Made by a program: the position numbers and the translations under genes. From the NCBI RefSeq assembly GCF_000420625.1, contig NZ_ATVH01000016.1, positions 124,001 to 188,000 on the forward strand: a stretch of 64,000 nt of DNA, written 5' to 3'. The notes under the pieces are model-generated. The model did not search any database and had not been told where the DNA came from. It saw only the letters and a list, made by a program, of their open reading frames with translations. Below, one piece after another: positions 28,827-37,480 of the stretch. Numbering within the stretch: the stretch's first letter is position 1; the number at the start of each line of letters is the position of its first letter. The DNA is from Fodinicurvata sediminis DSM 21159. GTDB lineage: Bacteria > Pseudomonadota > Alphaproteobacteria > Kiloniellales > DSM-21159.

Positions 28827-29387
28827 TTATACCGTGAACAAGACATAGCGGGCCACGCTGTCCGGCCCCGTGTGAAACAGGCTGGGGCCTGACAGGCGAT
28901 AGCGCAGGCAATCCCCGGCGCGTAGATGGTGGGTTTGATCATTGATCGTGATGTTCAGCGTGCCTTCGAGCAGTAAAAGGTGATGCTCGAGGCCTTCACG
29001 CGGAGGCCTGTCGTAGGCGATGCTTTGATTGGGCTGGATTTCCGCCTCGATGGCTTCACCGGCCAGCGGCTGGGCCGGCGGCGAGATTGTGCGTCTGGTA
29101 AAGCCTGAGTGTGGGTCGTTCCAGACTTTCTGCTGCGCGCGTTTGATCAAGGGAGTGTAGGCGTCGTCCTCGACCAGGTGGATCAGGCGCGACAGGGTCA
29201 GGCCGTAAACGGAACAGAGGCGCCCCAGAATATTGGCTGTCGGGCTGACCTCGCTGTTCTCGATTCGGGAAAGGGAGGCGCGACTGATACCGCTCTCTCG
29301 GGCCAATCGATCGAGCGACCAGTCATGTGCCAGACGCAGGCTCTTCAGGTGGGCAGCAAGGCGATCATCGATACATATCTCGCTCAT
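28827..29387 (-). CDS. XRE-family regulator with C-terminal cupin domain
   Basis: A 186-residue regulator. Residues 10-65 form a helix-turn-helix (LARESGISRASLSRIENSEV) of the XRE type. Residues 105-186 form a cupin sensor fold with LLLLEGTLNITI and RAGDCLRYRLSGPSLF. Such proteins usually repress or activate their own operon in response to a ligand. Here the start codon lies within a copy of CTCATATATG that is repeated in the perfect palindrome just upstream, strongly suggesting autoregulation. Confidence 0.9.
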   Translation of the reverse strand: MSEICIDDRLAAHLKSLRLAHDWSLDRLARESGISRASLSRIENSEVSPTANILGRLCSVYGLTLSRLIHLVEDDAYTPLIKRAQQKVWNDPHSGFTRRTISPPAQPLAGEAIEAEIQPNQSIAYDRPPREGLEHHLLLLEGTLNITINDQTHHLRAGDCLRYRLSGPSLFHTGPDSVARYVLFTV

Positions 29388-29416
29388 ATATGGAAATAAT
29401 TCTCATATATGAGAAT
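29383..29416. promoter_or_regulatory. Operator of the XRE-GNAT operon
   Basis: Positions 29399-29416 form a perfect 18-bp palindrome, ATTCTCATATATGAGAAT. The half-element CTCATATATG occurs again at 29383-29392, 19 bp away, overlapping the XRE start codon. Two copies on the same face of the helix would allow cooperative binding. By position it is the autoregulatory site of the XRE-cupin protein. Confidence 0.7.
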
Positions 29417-29472
29417 ATGTCAAGATTTTCGAATACAATTGCCTGAATATGGTACTGCGTCAAAAACACAAG

Positions 29473-29505
29473 AAAAGCGCAGCCCGACAACCGAGCTGCG
29501 CTTTT
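29473..29505 (-). terminator. Terminator after rpsU
   Basis: A perfect 11-bp stem (AAAAGCGCAGC with its complement) with an 11-base loop, followed on the minus strand by TTTTCTTGTG. It lies 36 bases beyond the rpsU stop and ends that transcript. Confidence 0.85.
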
Positions 29506-29541
29506 CAAGAGAAATGTTCGAGCCTCTGGTAGAGGAGAGGC

Positions 29542-29745
29542 CTAGAAGCCCTCGCGTTCCATGCGCTTGCGGAGAAGCTTGCGATAGCGGCGCACGGCTT
29601 CGGCGCGCTCACGCTTGCGCTTCTCGGATGGCTTTTCGAAATGGCGACGCAATTTCATTTCACGGAAGACGCCTTCGCGCTGCAGCTTCTTCTTGAGTGC
29701 GCGCAGGGCCTGATCGACGTTGTTATCGCGGACGTGTACTTGCAC
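29542..29745 (-). CDS. rpsU: 30S ribosomal protein S21
   Basis: Small basic ribosomal protein of 67 residues, involved in translation initiation. The sequence follows the S21 consensus: [20 protein letters not shown], then [21 protein letters not shown], and a basic tail. The start is a GTG at 29745 (S21 proteins normally begin just before this VxV strand), with AGGAGG eleven bases upstream. The leader contains a strong hairpin with a U-run. It is divergent from def and coq9. Confidence 0.96.
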   Translation of the reverse strand: MQVHVRDNNVDQALRALKKKLQREGVFREMKLRRHFEKPSEKRKRERAEAVRRYRKLLRKRMEREGF

Positions 29746-29774
29746 GGAAGCTCGAACCTCCTGATCTCTTGAAC

Positions 29775-29816
29775 AAAAACAACCGTTCCGCAACGCTCAC
29801 CGTTGCGGAGCCGGTT
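29775..29816 (-). promoter_or_regulatory. Terminator-like hairpin in the rpsU leader
   Basis: On the minus strand, AACCG and CGGTT flank a perfect 8-bp stem (CCGCAACG with CGTTGCGG, 29788-29795 and 29801-29808), and the structure is followed by GTTTTTG. This is the shape of an intrinsic terminator, placed about 30 bases before the rpsU start with no gene upstream on that strand. It may attenuate rpsU transcription. Confidence 0.6.
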
Positions 29817-29909
29817 CAATAGCACGGCTCGGTTCCTGTGAAAAGAACCTATCTGCCATCTGCAGACGCAATCTTTACGCCCGCAGACAATTCATACATA
29901 CAACAGGTC

Positions 29910-30443
29910 ATGGCTGTTCTCAAGATCCTGCGGATGGGACATCCGTTACTGGCACAGAAGGCGCAGGCCGTTCAGGACCTGCAAGCTGCCGAAGTGCAAC
30001 GCCTGATCGCGGACATGAGGGATACCCTCCTGTGCGAGGGAGGCAGCGGGCTTGCGGCGCCCCAGGTTGGAACTACGCTGCGCCTAATTGTCTATCGCGT
30101 TCCAGGCCGTCATCTAAAAAAGGCCTCTCGGGGCGGTGGAGGCGATATGCGTGTTCTGGCCAACCCCTCGATCGAGCCCCTGGGGGACGAGAAGGAACCT
30201 GGATGGGAAGCCTGCCTATCACTGCCTGGCCTTGTGGGCGAGGTCTGGCGCTACAAACAGGTGTCCTGTCGCTATTATGATGAGTTGGGAAAGCTGCATA
30301 CGCACCAAGCCGAGGGATTCGAAGCCCGAATCCTTCAGCATGAGTGCGACCATCTCGACGGCGTGCTCTATGCGCATCATATAGATACCATGAGGAAGCT
30401 CATCTATTCCTCGGAACTGCACCATCAGGGAGCGGACGCGTGA
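29910..30443 (+). CDS. def: Peptide deformylase
   Basis: Metalloenzyme removing the N-formyl group from nascent proteins; 177 residues. The three motifs are GSGLAAPQVG, EACLSLPG and QHECDHLDG (HExxH-type metal site). Motif II normally reads EGCLS; the Gly-to-Ala change here is notable but keeps the metal-binding Cys. The start at 29910 gives the usual MAVLKILRMGHP. It is followed by coq9 with a four-base overlap and may be one of several deformylases in the genome. Confidence 0.9.
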   Translation: MAVLKILRMGHPLLAQKAQAVQDLQAAEVQRLIADMRDTLLCEGGSGLAAPQVGTTLRLIVYRVPGRHLKKASRGGGGDMRVLANPSIEPLGDEKEPGWEACLSLPGLVGEVWRYKQVSCRYYDELGKLHTHQAEGFEARILQHECDHLDGVLYAHHIDTMRKLIYSSELHHQGADA

Positions 30444-31150
30444 GTGAAGAAGCCAGGGATGAAAACGAGGCACTGGAAGCGTTGAGGGCGCAACTGCTTG
30501 AAGCGGCCCTGCCTCACGTGCCCTTTGACGGTTGGGGTGAAACGGCCCTGCTGGCCGCAGGGCGGGAGCTTGGCCTGGACACGGTTCTGGTCCTGAATGC
30601 TTTTCCCGATCCGGGAAGGGGCCTGATCGAGGCCTACAATCATCGAATCGACCTGGAAATGCTGGAGCGCTTCGATGAAGAGATACCCCGGGACTCCAAG
30701 GTCCGCGATAAGATAGCCGCCCTGGTGCGCCTGCGTCTTGAATTGCTGGAACAAGACAAGGAAGCCGTGCGTCGCGGTGCCGCGTTCCTGTCGCTGCCTT
30801 TCAATGCCGGCCTGGCTTCGCGCCTGCTTTGGCGGACCGTGGACATCATGTGGTATGCCGCCGGCGATACGGCCACGGATTACAACTACTACAGCAAGCG
30901 CGCGCTTCTGTACGGAGTCTATTCTTCAACCTTCCTATACTGGTTGAATGATCGTTCGGATAATCACGAAGCGACCTGGGCCTTCCTGGAACGGCGGATC
31001 GATGAAGTCCTGAAAGTCGGAGGCCGCATTGGCAAGACCATGTCGCGCTTCATGTCCTTGCCGGACCGAATGATGGGTAAGCAAAAGAGTGACAGCCTGA
31101 CAGGCAGGCTGACGCGCCGCAAAGGACGTTTCACACCCCGCGGTTACTGA
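30440..31150 (+). CDS. COQ9-family protein
   Basis: A 236-residue homologue of mitochondrial COQ9, a lipid-binding helper of ubiquinone biosynthesis, also known in bacteria as the rpsU-divergently-transcribed protein, which fits its place here. Family segments visible are PFDGWGETALLAAGRELGL, DIMWYAAGDTATDYNYYSKR and the C-terminal FMSLPDRM region. The start is a GTG at 30440 overlapping the def stop. Other ubiquinone genes are not in the window. Confidence 0.92.
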   Translation: MSEEARDENEALEALRAQLLEAALPHVPFDGWGETALLAAGRELGLDTVLVLNAFPDPGRGLIEAYNHRIDLEMLERFDEEIPRDSKVRDKIAALVRLRLELLEQDKEAVRRGAAFLSLPFNAGLASRLLWRTVDIMWYAAGDTATDYNYYSKRALLYGVYSSTFLYWLNDRSDNHEATWAFLERRIDEVLKVGGRIGKTMSRFMSLPDRMMGKQKSDSLTGRLTRRKGRFTPRGY

Positions 31151-31177
31151 CTGCTCTGCCCCAGAGACAGGCGGCCG

Positions 31178-31639
31178 TCAGGCCAGTTTGCCAAGCAGGC
31201 GGATGAACGCATCCTGTTCTTCCTTCTGTAAGGGGGACAGGACTTCGTGATTCACGCGAGAGGCGGCCTCGATCAGGCTTTCTGACAGTTCTCGGCCGCT
31301 ACCTGTCAGTTCCAGAACCATCCGCCGCCGATCCAGAGGATCGGGTTTGCGATCTATGAAGCCCCGGGCTGCGAGGCGCTGGACCACCCCCTGTATGGTG
31401 GCGGGATCCATGGCCGTTTCACGGCCAAGCTGGTTCTGGGACAGCCGCTGTTTCTCGCGCAGCCGCGTCAGTGCAAAGTACTGCGCGGGCGTCAACTCGT
31501 ATTGGGCCAGCTGCCCTTGGAAAAGCGAAGAGGCGCGCTGATGGGCGCGACGTAGAAGATGTGCAATCTGTTCGTCGAGCTGGAAGCCGTTCCCTTCAGC
31601 GCAAGGGGAACGGGATCTGTCTGTCATGACTTCGGGCAT
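31178..31639 (-). CDS. MarR-family transcriptional regulator
   Basis: A 153-residue winged-helix regulator. The MarR core is clear: LTPAQYFALTRLREKQRLSQNQLGRE, the recognition helix DPATIQGVVQRLAARG, and the wing DRRRMVLELTGSG. It is divergent from the glutamine amidotransferase operon (260 bp gap), which it may control, and convergent with coq9. Confidence 0.92.
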   Translation of the reverse strand: MPEVMTDRSRSPCAEGNGFQLDEQIAHLLRRAHQRASSLFQGQLAQYELTPAQYFALTRLREKQRLSQNQLGRETAMDPATIQGVVQRLAARGFIDRKPDPLDRRRMVLELTGSGRELSESLIEAASRVNHEVLSPLQKEEQDAFIRLLGKLA

Positions 31640-31898
31640 TCGGACCTCTGATTAAAGGTTGGCGATCATGCCCTCCGCCGAATTCTTGCCGCTTCTTCCG
31701 GCGGCCAGGTCAGCAACGATTTCAAGGCAGCATATGCGCTTCTGTCCCTTGCGTCCATGCTCCCTGAAAATTGGATCTGTAAATCGTGCAGGGCGGCCTT
31801 TCGCATGCTGCGGCCAGTCTTTGCTTGTCCTTGCGCCGCGCGTCTGCACACTGCTTGTCGGCAGCACGGTCGACTTTTCCTTTTTCAGGTTGTTTCAG

Positions 31899-32621
31899 AT
31901 GAAGCCAAAAGTACTACAGATCAGACATATGCCGGGCGAGCGCAACGATCGGATCAGCGCCGATCTGCTGCGCCGCGGCTTCGAGCTGGATACGCGCTGG
32001 ATTGCCGAGGGCCATGAACTGCCCAAGGAGACAGAGCCCTATGCGGCCACTGTGATCTATGGCGGTGCGCAGATGGTCGATCAGGTCAATGAACTGGATT
32101 ATCTGGGCCGGGAAATCGATTGGATTCTGCGCTGGATGAAGACAGACAAGCCCATGCTGGGAATCTGTCTGGGGGCCCAGATGATTGCCCATGCTCTGGG
32201 GGGCAGGGTTGGACCGCATGCGGAGGAGAAGGCGGAGATCGGCTTTGTCCCGATCGAACCCACGGAAGCGGGACAAGATCTGATGCCCGAGGAGATGATG
32301 GTCTTCCACTGGCACCTCCAAGGCTTCGAGACACCACCGGGCAGTGAACAGCTGGCACGTGGCCCTGTGTTCGAGCATCAGGCCTTTCGCCATGGAGAAT
32401 CTGTCTATGGCTTGCAGTTTCACCCCGAGGTGACGCGCGACATTCAGGCCCAGTGGCTCGAGGCCGGCGCGCACATGCTGGAAATACCGGGGGCCCAGTC
32501 ACGCGAGGCACAGCTGGCTGCCACGGAACGCCACCTGGATCCGTTGGGGGAATGGCTGTGCGGGTTCCTGGATGTTTGGACCGGCCATCAGGCAGTTAAA
32601 CCAGCGCGCCAGGTTTCATGA
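31899..32621 (+). CDS. Class I glutamine amidotransferase-like protein
   Basis: A 240-residue cytoplasmic protein with a GuaA/GATase1 fold. The nucleophile elbow is GICLGAQ, and the partner histidine and glutamate lie in QFHPEV, so the triad looks intact and hydrolysis of an amide or gamma-glutamyl bond is plausible. The start was placed at the ATG giving MKPKVLQIRHMPGE. It overlaps the next gene, a racemase homologue without catalytic cysteines, by four bases; a linked function is likely but unknown. Confidence 0.88.
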   Translation: MKPKVLQIRHMPGERNDRISADLLRRGFELDTRWIAEGHELPKETEPYAATVIYGGAQMVDQVNELDYLGREIDWILRWMKTDKPMLGICLGAQMIAHALGGRVGPHAEEKAEIGFVPIEPTEAGQDLMPEEMMVFHWHLQGFETPPGSEQLARGPVFEHQAFRHGESVYGLQFHPEVTRDIQAQWLEAGAHMLEIPGAQSREAQLAATERHLDPLGEWLCGFLDVWTGHQAVKPARQVS

Positions 32622-33493
32622 GGCAGCCCATGCCGTCGTTACGCCTTTTGCTTTTGGATTCCGGCGTCGGCGGCCTCTCTGTCCTGAAGGAGCTAAACAA
32701 GGCACTTCCCCAGGCTGAGGTCATCTATATGGCCGATACGGCCGCTTTTCCGCACAGCGACCAGAACGAGGCTACGCTGGCGGATCGAATGAAAGCCTTG
32801 ATCGGTGGCTTCGCTGAAACCGGGCAACCCGACATGGTGGTCGTGACGGGAAGCACCGCCAGCAGTCTGGTGCTGGGAAGCCTGCAGGACCATTTTCCGT
32901 TTCCTTTGATCGGATGCCGCCCGGCTCTTGAGAGCGGCATCGAAATGACCGGTCGTTCGTGCGTCGGGCTGTTGGAAACAGAGGCCACGCTTGGACTACG
33001 AGCCCGCCGTGCGTGGATGGATCGGGTTGCGGCAAGCTGCAAGGTGGTACGTGTGGGGGCAAGGCATCTGGCCGCACTGGCCGAGCGCCGTTTTCGCGGT
33101 CTGCCCGTTGATCAGGCTGTCCTGGCCCAGGAAACCGGTGGGCTCTTTCTTGGAGAAGAGTCGCCGACTCCCGATACCGTGGTCCTGGGCTCTTCGCATT
33201 ACTGGTTCCTTCTCGAGGAACTGCGCCGTCTGGGGCCACCGGGAACCCTGTGGCTGGAACCCGGTCTTGAACTGGCGCAGCGTGTTGTGGCGCAAGCCGG
33301 AACCATTGCGCTGCCGGAAAGGCGGCCGCCACTGAATGGTGGCAATCTGGCGGTCTTCTCACGGCTGTCGCCGCAGGATCGACGCAGCGTGGCGCGTGGT
33401 TGCGCGGCATTCGGACTGGAGCGTGTGTTCAGCCTAGACCCCCTGTCCAAAGACGGGCGCGCGCGGTTATCGGGCCTGCTATCGCAGGCGTAA
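32618..33493 (+). CDS. Glutamate racemase homologue lacking both catalytic cysteines
   Basis: A 291-residue MurI/Asp-Glu racemase fold protein. It begins with the family motif DSGVGGLSVLKEL and has YMADTAAFP, matching the glutamate-racemase opening. The two catalytic cysteines are missing: the ACNTAS site reads TGSTAS (Gly78) and the LGCTHY site reads LGSSHY (Ser192). It therefore cannot be a normal cysteine-dependent racemase. It is the second gene of a pair with a glutamine amidotransferase. A regulatory, sugar-binding or non-racemase role is possible; nothing in the sequence decides. Confidence 0.85.
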   Translation: MRQPMPSLRLLLLDSGVGGLSVLKELNKALPQAEVIYMADTAAFPHSDQNEATLADRMKALIGGFAETGQPDMVVVTGSTASSLVLGSLQDHFPFPLIGCRPALESGIEMTGRSCVGLLETEATLGLRARRAWMDRVAASCKVVRVGARHLAALAERRFRGLPVDQAVLAQETGGLFLGEESPTPDTVVLGSSHYWFLLEELRRLGPPGTLWLEPGLELAQRVVAQAGTIALPERRPPLNGGNLAVFSRLSPQDRRSVARGCAAFGLERVFSLDPLSKDGRARLSGLLSQA

Positions 33494-33551
33494 CGGATAA
33501 CGCGTTGCGTCCAGGCAATCGCTGGGGCACCTTTCGAGCGGTTTCCACTGA

Positions 33552-34496
33552 GTGAGTAACTGGCGCGTGATCACTGTTCTGCCCTTCGTTCGTTCCTTTC
33601 ACAGCGTTTGGCTTGTAACTGGACTTCTGTTGGCCCTGACAGCCTGTGCCGGGCCGAAACCGTCCCCAGAGCCGGCCCCTGAACGCTATCCACCGATCAG
33701 CTATCCCTATCAGGCCAAGGAACGCATTCTTTCGATTGCTTATCGTGAGTGGCTGGAGTTCCGGCGTCCGGTGCTGGATCAGACCGGGACAGAGGAACGG
33801 CAATTGCGTAAGGGCTACGAGGAGGGTGATCCCGAGGTCTTCCCACACCTTCAGGCCTATTGGAATGCGGTGCGCGCGGACTATGCAGGCTACGTCCGAC
33901 AGCAGCGGGACCGCCACCGTGCCGGGGTGCGAACGGGTTTGTGGCAGGGTGAACCCTGGTCCGCCGCCTTCATTTCCTATGTCATGCGTTCGGCCGGGAT
34001 CGACCTGGATGACTTTGAATGGGACGCAGGCCATCGCAACTACGTGGATGCTGCCATTCGCAGTGAACGACGCTACGGTCGGGACAGCGTGTTCCTGCCC
34101 CATGAAATCACCGATTACGCTCCGCGCGTAGGAGACCTTGTCTGTTCGGATCGCAGCCTGCCGGCGGAGCAGCGCATACGCAGCCTGGCTGAACGCGAGG
34201 CCGAGTTGGGCGGATCGCGTGGTATGCATTGCGATATCGTCGTGCAGACAGAACCTGGCAGGATTGCCGTGATCGGGGGAAATGTGCGCGATGCGGTCAC
34301 ACTGTCCTACCTACCCGTGAACGCCCGGGGGCAGCTTATCCCCTGGCAACCGGAGGATGGGCCGGAAATCCGGACCTTCTTCACTGTCCTGCAGACCAAC
34401 ATTCCCGATCCGCCAGGCGGCTTTCCCGTGCCGCGTGGCTTGCGCGAGGCCGAAAGGCTGTTACGCGATCAAGAAGGGAATACGGCATCTGGCTGA
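33552..34496 (+). CDS. DUF2272 lipoprotein
   Basis: A 314-residue secreted lipoprotein. The lipobox is LTAC at about residue 32, after a hydrophobic stretch. The mature part matches DUF2272: WQGEPWSAAFISYVMRSAGI, GDLVCSDRS, and the CDIVV/GGNVRDAV segments, which resemble the NlpC/P60-CHAP fold with Cys and His placed for catalysis. A peptidoglycan hydrolase role is plausible by fold. The start is a GTG at 33552. Confidence 0.84.
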   Translation: MSNWRVITVLPFVRSFHSVWLVTGLLLALTACAGPKPSPEPAPERYPPISYPYQAKERILSIAYREWLEFRRPVLDQTGTEERQLRKGYEEGDPEVFPHLQAYWNAVRADYAGYVRQQRDRHRAGVRTGLWQGEPWSAAFISYVMRSAGIDLDDFEWDAGHRNYVDAAIRSERRYGRDSVFLPHEITDYAPRVGDLVCSDRSLPAEQRIRSLAEREAELGGSRGMHCDIVVQTEPGRIAVIGGNVRDAVTLSYLPVNARGQLIPWQPEDGPEIRTFFTVLQTNIPDPPGGFPVPRGLREAERLLRDQEGNTASG

Positions 34497-34610
34497 AACC
34501 GCTCCGTGGCGCAATTCGTGCGCTCGCTGTCGATCCTGGAACAGTGATCGGGCAGGGCGAACGCTAGCGTCCAGCGGAAAATTGCAAGAATCCGGAAGGG
34601 GATAGCCCAG

Positions 34611-36284
34611 ATGCCGAAGAGTGATATCGAAATTGCCCGCGAAGCCTCGATCCGCCCGATTATCGAAGTGGGCGAGAAGCTGGGCATCCCGCAGGAGCAG
34701 GTGCTTCAGTACGGTCCCTACAAGGGCAAGGTGTCCTTCGACTTCATTCGTTCGATCCAGGACCGGCAAGACGGTCGCCTGATCCTTGTGACCGCCATAA
34801 CCCCGACCCCGGCCGGTGAGGGCAAGACCACGACGACAGTCGGACTTGGCGATGGACTCAACAAGATCGGCAAGAACGCATCGATCTGTCTGCGCGAGCC
34901 TTCCATGGGTCCCTGCTTCGGCATGAAAGGGGGCGCAGCAGGGGGCGGTTACGCCCAGGTCGTGCCCATGGAGGATATCAACCTGCATTTCACGGGCGAT
35001 TTCCATGCCATCGGAATAGCCCACAACCTGCTATCCGCCCTGATCGACAATCACATCTACTGGGGCAACGAACTTGGCATCGACAGCCGCCGGGTGGCCT
35101 GGCGGCGCGTGGTCGACATGAACGACCGCTCGCTGCGCCAGATCGTTTCTTCTCTGGGCGGTGTTGCCAATGGGTTCTCGCGTGAAGATGGCTTCGATAT
35201 TGTGGTGGCTTCGGAGGTCATGGCCATCTTCTGCCTGGCCAGCGACCTGGAGGACCTGACCGAGCGTCTGGGCAAGATCGTGGTCGCCTATACCCGCGAC
35301 AAGAAGCCGGTGCTGGCACGTGACCTGAAGGCCGAAGGCCCCATGGCCGTGCTGCTGCGCGATGCCATCGCCCCCAATCTGGTCCAGACGCTTGAGAACA
35401 ACCCCGCCTTCATCCATGGCGGTCCCTTTGCCAACATTGCCCATGGCTGCAACTCGGTGATTGCCACCAGGACGGCGTTGAAGCTGTCCGATTACGTGGT
35501 CACCGAAGCCGGCTTCGGGGCCGATCTGGGGGCCGAGAAATTCTTCGACATCAAATGCCGCAAGGCCGGATTGAAACCCAATGCCGCCGTGATCGTGGCC
35601 ACGGTCCGCGCCCTCAAGATGCATGGCGGTGTGGGCAAGGACGACCTGGGCAAGGAGAATGTCGAGGCGGTCAAGAAGGGGTGTTCGAACCTGGCCCGAC
35701 ACATCCGCAACGTGAAGGCCTTCGGCGTACCAGCTGTCGTGGCCATCAACCGTTTCATCACGGACACCGATGCCGAGGTCGAGGCCGTGCAGTCCGTGGC
35801 ACAGGAACTGGGCTCGAAAGCCATTCTCTGCACGCACTGGGCCGAGGGCTCGGCAGGGACCGAGGAACTGGCACATCACGTCGTGGACCTGGTCGAAAGC
35901 GGCGTCGACCAGTTTGCACCTCTCTATGATGATGACATGCCCCTCTGGGACAAGATTCATACCATTGCGACGCACCTTTATGGGGCGCATGATATCCAGG
36001 CGGACAAGTCGGTGCGCAACCGAATCAAGGAACTGCAGGATACTGGCTACGGGCACCTGCCGATCTGCATGGCGAAGACGCAGTACTCCTTTTCCACGGA
36101 TGCCAATCTGAAGGGTGCGCCTTCAGGACATTCCGTAACGGTTCGTGAGGTGCGCCTTTCGGCCGGGGCCGAGTTCGTCGTCGCCGTCTGCGGGGATATC
36201 ATGACCATGCCGGGCCTGCCACGCGTGCCGGCGGCCAATAACATAAAGCTTGATTCGGAAGGCCGGATCGAAGGGCTTTTCTGA
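34611..36284 (+). CDS. fhs: Formate--tetrahydrofolate ligase
   Basis: ATP-dependent synthesis of 10-formyl-THF from formate; 557 residues, normal for the family. The P-loop [20 protein letters not shown] is near residue 65, followed by [20 protein letters not shown] and [12 protein letters not shown]. The ATG at 34611 has GGAAGGGG upstream. It feeds the same one-carbon pool that the sarcosine oxidase operon of this window serves. No obvious THF riboswitch is seen upstream. Confidence 0.97.
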   Translation: MPKSDIEIAREASIRPIIEVGEKLGIPQEQVLQYGPYKGKVSFDFIRSIQDRQDGRLILVTAITPTPAGEGKTTTTVGLGDGLNKIGKNASICLREPSMGPCFGMKGGAAGGGYAQVVPMEDINLHFTGDFHAIGIAHNLLSALIDNHIYWGNELGIDSRRVAWRRVVDMNDRSLRQIVSSLGGVANGFSREDGFDIVVASEVMAIFCLASDLEDLTERLGKIVVAYTRDKKPVLARDLKAEGPMAVLLRDAIAPNLVQTLENNPAFIHGGPFANIAHGCNSVIATRTALKLSDYVVTEAGFGADLGAEKFFDIKCRKAGLKPNAAVIVATVRALKMHGGVGKDDLGKENVEAVKKGCSNLARHIRNVKAFGVPAVVAINRFITDTDAEVEAVQSVAQELGSKAILCTHWAEGSAGTEELAHHVVDLVESGVDQFAPLYDDDMPLWDKIHTIATHLYGAHDIQADKSVRNRIKELQDTGYGHLPICMAKTQYSFSTDANLKGAPSGHSVTVREVRLSAGAEFVVAVCGDIMTMPGLPRVPAANNIKLDSEGRIEGLF

Positions 36285-36298
36285 CCCCTTTGCGTGCC

Positions 36299-36329
36299 TG
36301 CCTGATCGGCGCTGGCCGTCGATCAGGCA
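36299..36329 (+). terminator. Hairpin after fhs
   Basis: A perfect 9-bp stem (TGCCTGATC with its complement) with a 13-base loop, 14 bases after the fhs stop. The following sequence is only weakly T-rich, so this is a possible terminator. Confidence 0.45.
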
Positions 36330-36385
36330 TTGCGTCCGCAACAGCTTGCGTGTATTTGATATGTATGGTCAAGAAGGGGGCTTCT

Positions 36386-37006
36386 ATGATAGGACATATC
36401 AAAGCTGTAGCCTGCGCGGTCATCGGGGGTGCCTGGCTTGCTTTGGCTTCGGTTGCGACAGCCGAGGACGCAACCCAGACAGCAGCCAAGACCGATGGAA
36501 CGGGCCTGGAAGTCCACGCCGTCATCATGGAAGGCGCCGGTGCGATATCCAAGGATGTTTCCTTCAGCCTGCACAGCGCCACCAGGAGCGGAAATCGCAA
36601 GCTGGAAGCTTCTGGCACGGGTGGCCAGGCCGTTCTTGAAGCACCGCCGGGCGATTACATCCTGACGACGGTTTACGGTGCCACCACGCGAAAGCAGAAT
36701 GTGCGTATCGACGAGGATGGATCGCACCATGTCGTCAACCTGGACGCCGGTGAGATCACCCTGGATGTAATTCGCGGCGTTGGTGAGCCTTCGGTCACCA
36801 AGCCGATCGAATGGAAGATCATGACGTACGGCAAGAACAGCAACGGGAATCGAAAGGTTCTCTATGAGGAAACGGCCGTCAAACCCTTCCTCGTATTGCC
36901 GGAAGGCTGGTACGTCGTACATGCCATCAATGAAGGCGAATTGATCAAGCATACCATCGAGGTGACGAGTGGTGTGCGTTATGATTACACCCTTGTACAC
37001 TACTAG
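36386..37006 (+). CDS. Secreted protein with an internal beta repeat
   Basis: A 206-residue exported protein of unknown function. The signal peptide ends near VATAED. The mature part contains two similar units, about residues 55-110 and 130-195. Each has an NRK turn, a P-G-x-Y/W strand (PPGDYIL and PEGWYVV) and a TxxxV strand, like tandem beta-sandwich folds. The start at 36386 has GAAGGGGG five bases upstream; an alternative ATG at 36365 would place residues before the signal. A terminator follows. Confidence 0.75.
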   Translation: MIGHIKAVACAVIGGAWLALASVATAEDATQTAAKTDGTGLEVHAVIMEGAGAISKDVSFSLHSATRSGNRKLEASGTGGQAVLEAPPGDYILTTVYGATTRKQNVRIDEDGSHHVVNLDAGEITLDVIRGVGEPSVTKPIEWKIMTYGKNSNGNRKVLYEETAVKPFLVLPEGWYVVHAINEGELIKHTIEVTSGVRYDYTLVHY

Positions 37007-37050
37007 GCGGCCGGCCTGATTTCGTTCAGGCCAAGAGAAGAATTGATCGA

Positions 37051-37086
37051 GGGCTCATTCCTGAATTCGGGATGGGCCCTTTGTTT
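37051..37086 (+). terminator. Intrinsic terminator
   Basis: Stem GGGCTCATTCC / GGGATGGGCCC (two imperfect pairs), loop TGAATTC, then TTTGTTTT. A smaller perfect 7-bp hairpin (37013-37032) precedes it. Together they end the transcript of the 36386-37006 gene. Confidence 0.75.
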
Positions 37087-37208
37087 TGCGCAACTTACGG
37101 CGTACCATTTTTGACCCAGCCGATTTTCTTGATTCCCCAGAAAAAACGAACCACTTGCCCTAAAATCGAACCCATTAAAATTCATCAATTCACATGGGGT
37201 AAAGAGCA

Positions 37209-37385
37209 ATGCTTGAATGGGCTATAGTTTTCTTCGTTGTCGCCATCATTGCCGCTGTTTTTGGTTTTGGTGGAATTGCAAGTGCGGCAGCCGGGATTGC
37301 CAAAATACTCTTCTTCATCTTCCTGGTGCTTTTCCTGATTGCCGTTATCAGCGGGTTGGCCGGTGCTGCGGTTGTCATCCCCTGA
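37209..37385 (+). CDS. DUF1328 small membrane protein
   Basis: A 58-residue, two-helix inner-membrane protein. [20 protein letters not shown] followed by [20 protein letters not shown] matches the YtjA/DUF1328 family closely. These proteins are usually stress-induced, and their function is unknown. It starts a small group of envelope genes (DUF883 and a YqjE-like protein follow) that resembles stress-response clusters in proteobacteria. Confidence 0.92.
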   Translation: MLEWAIVFFVVAIIAAVFGFGGIASAAAGIAKILFFIFLVLFLIAVISGLAGAAVVIP

Positions 37386-37480
37386 CAGTGAGGGCAGGCT
37401 AGGACTGGCGAAGTCGGGATAGCATTCCCACATCATAAGGGTTGCAAGGCGCAGACTCATAAAACGGAAAGGATATAACC

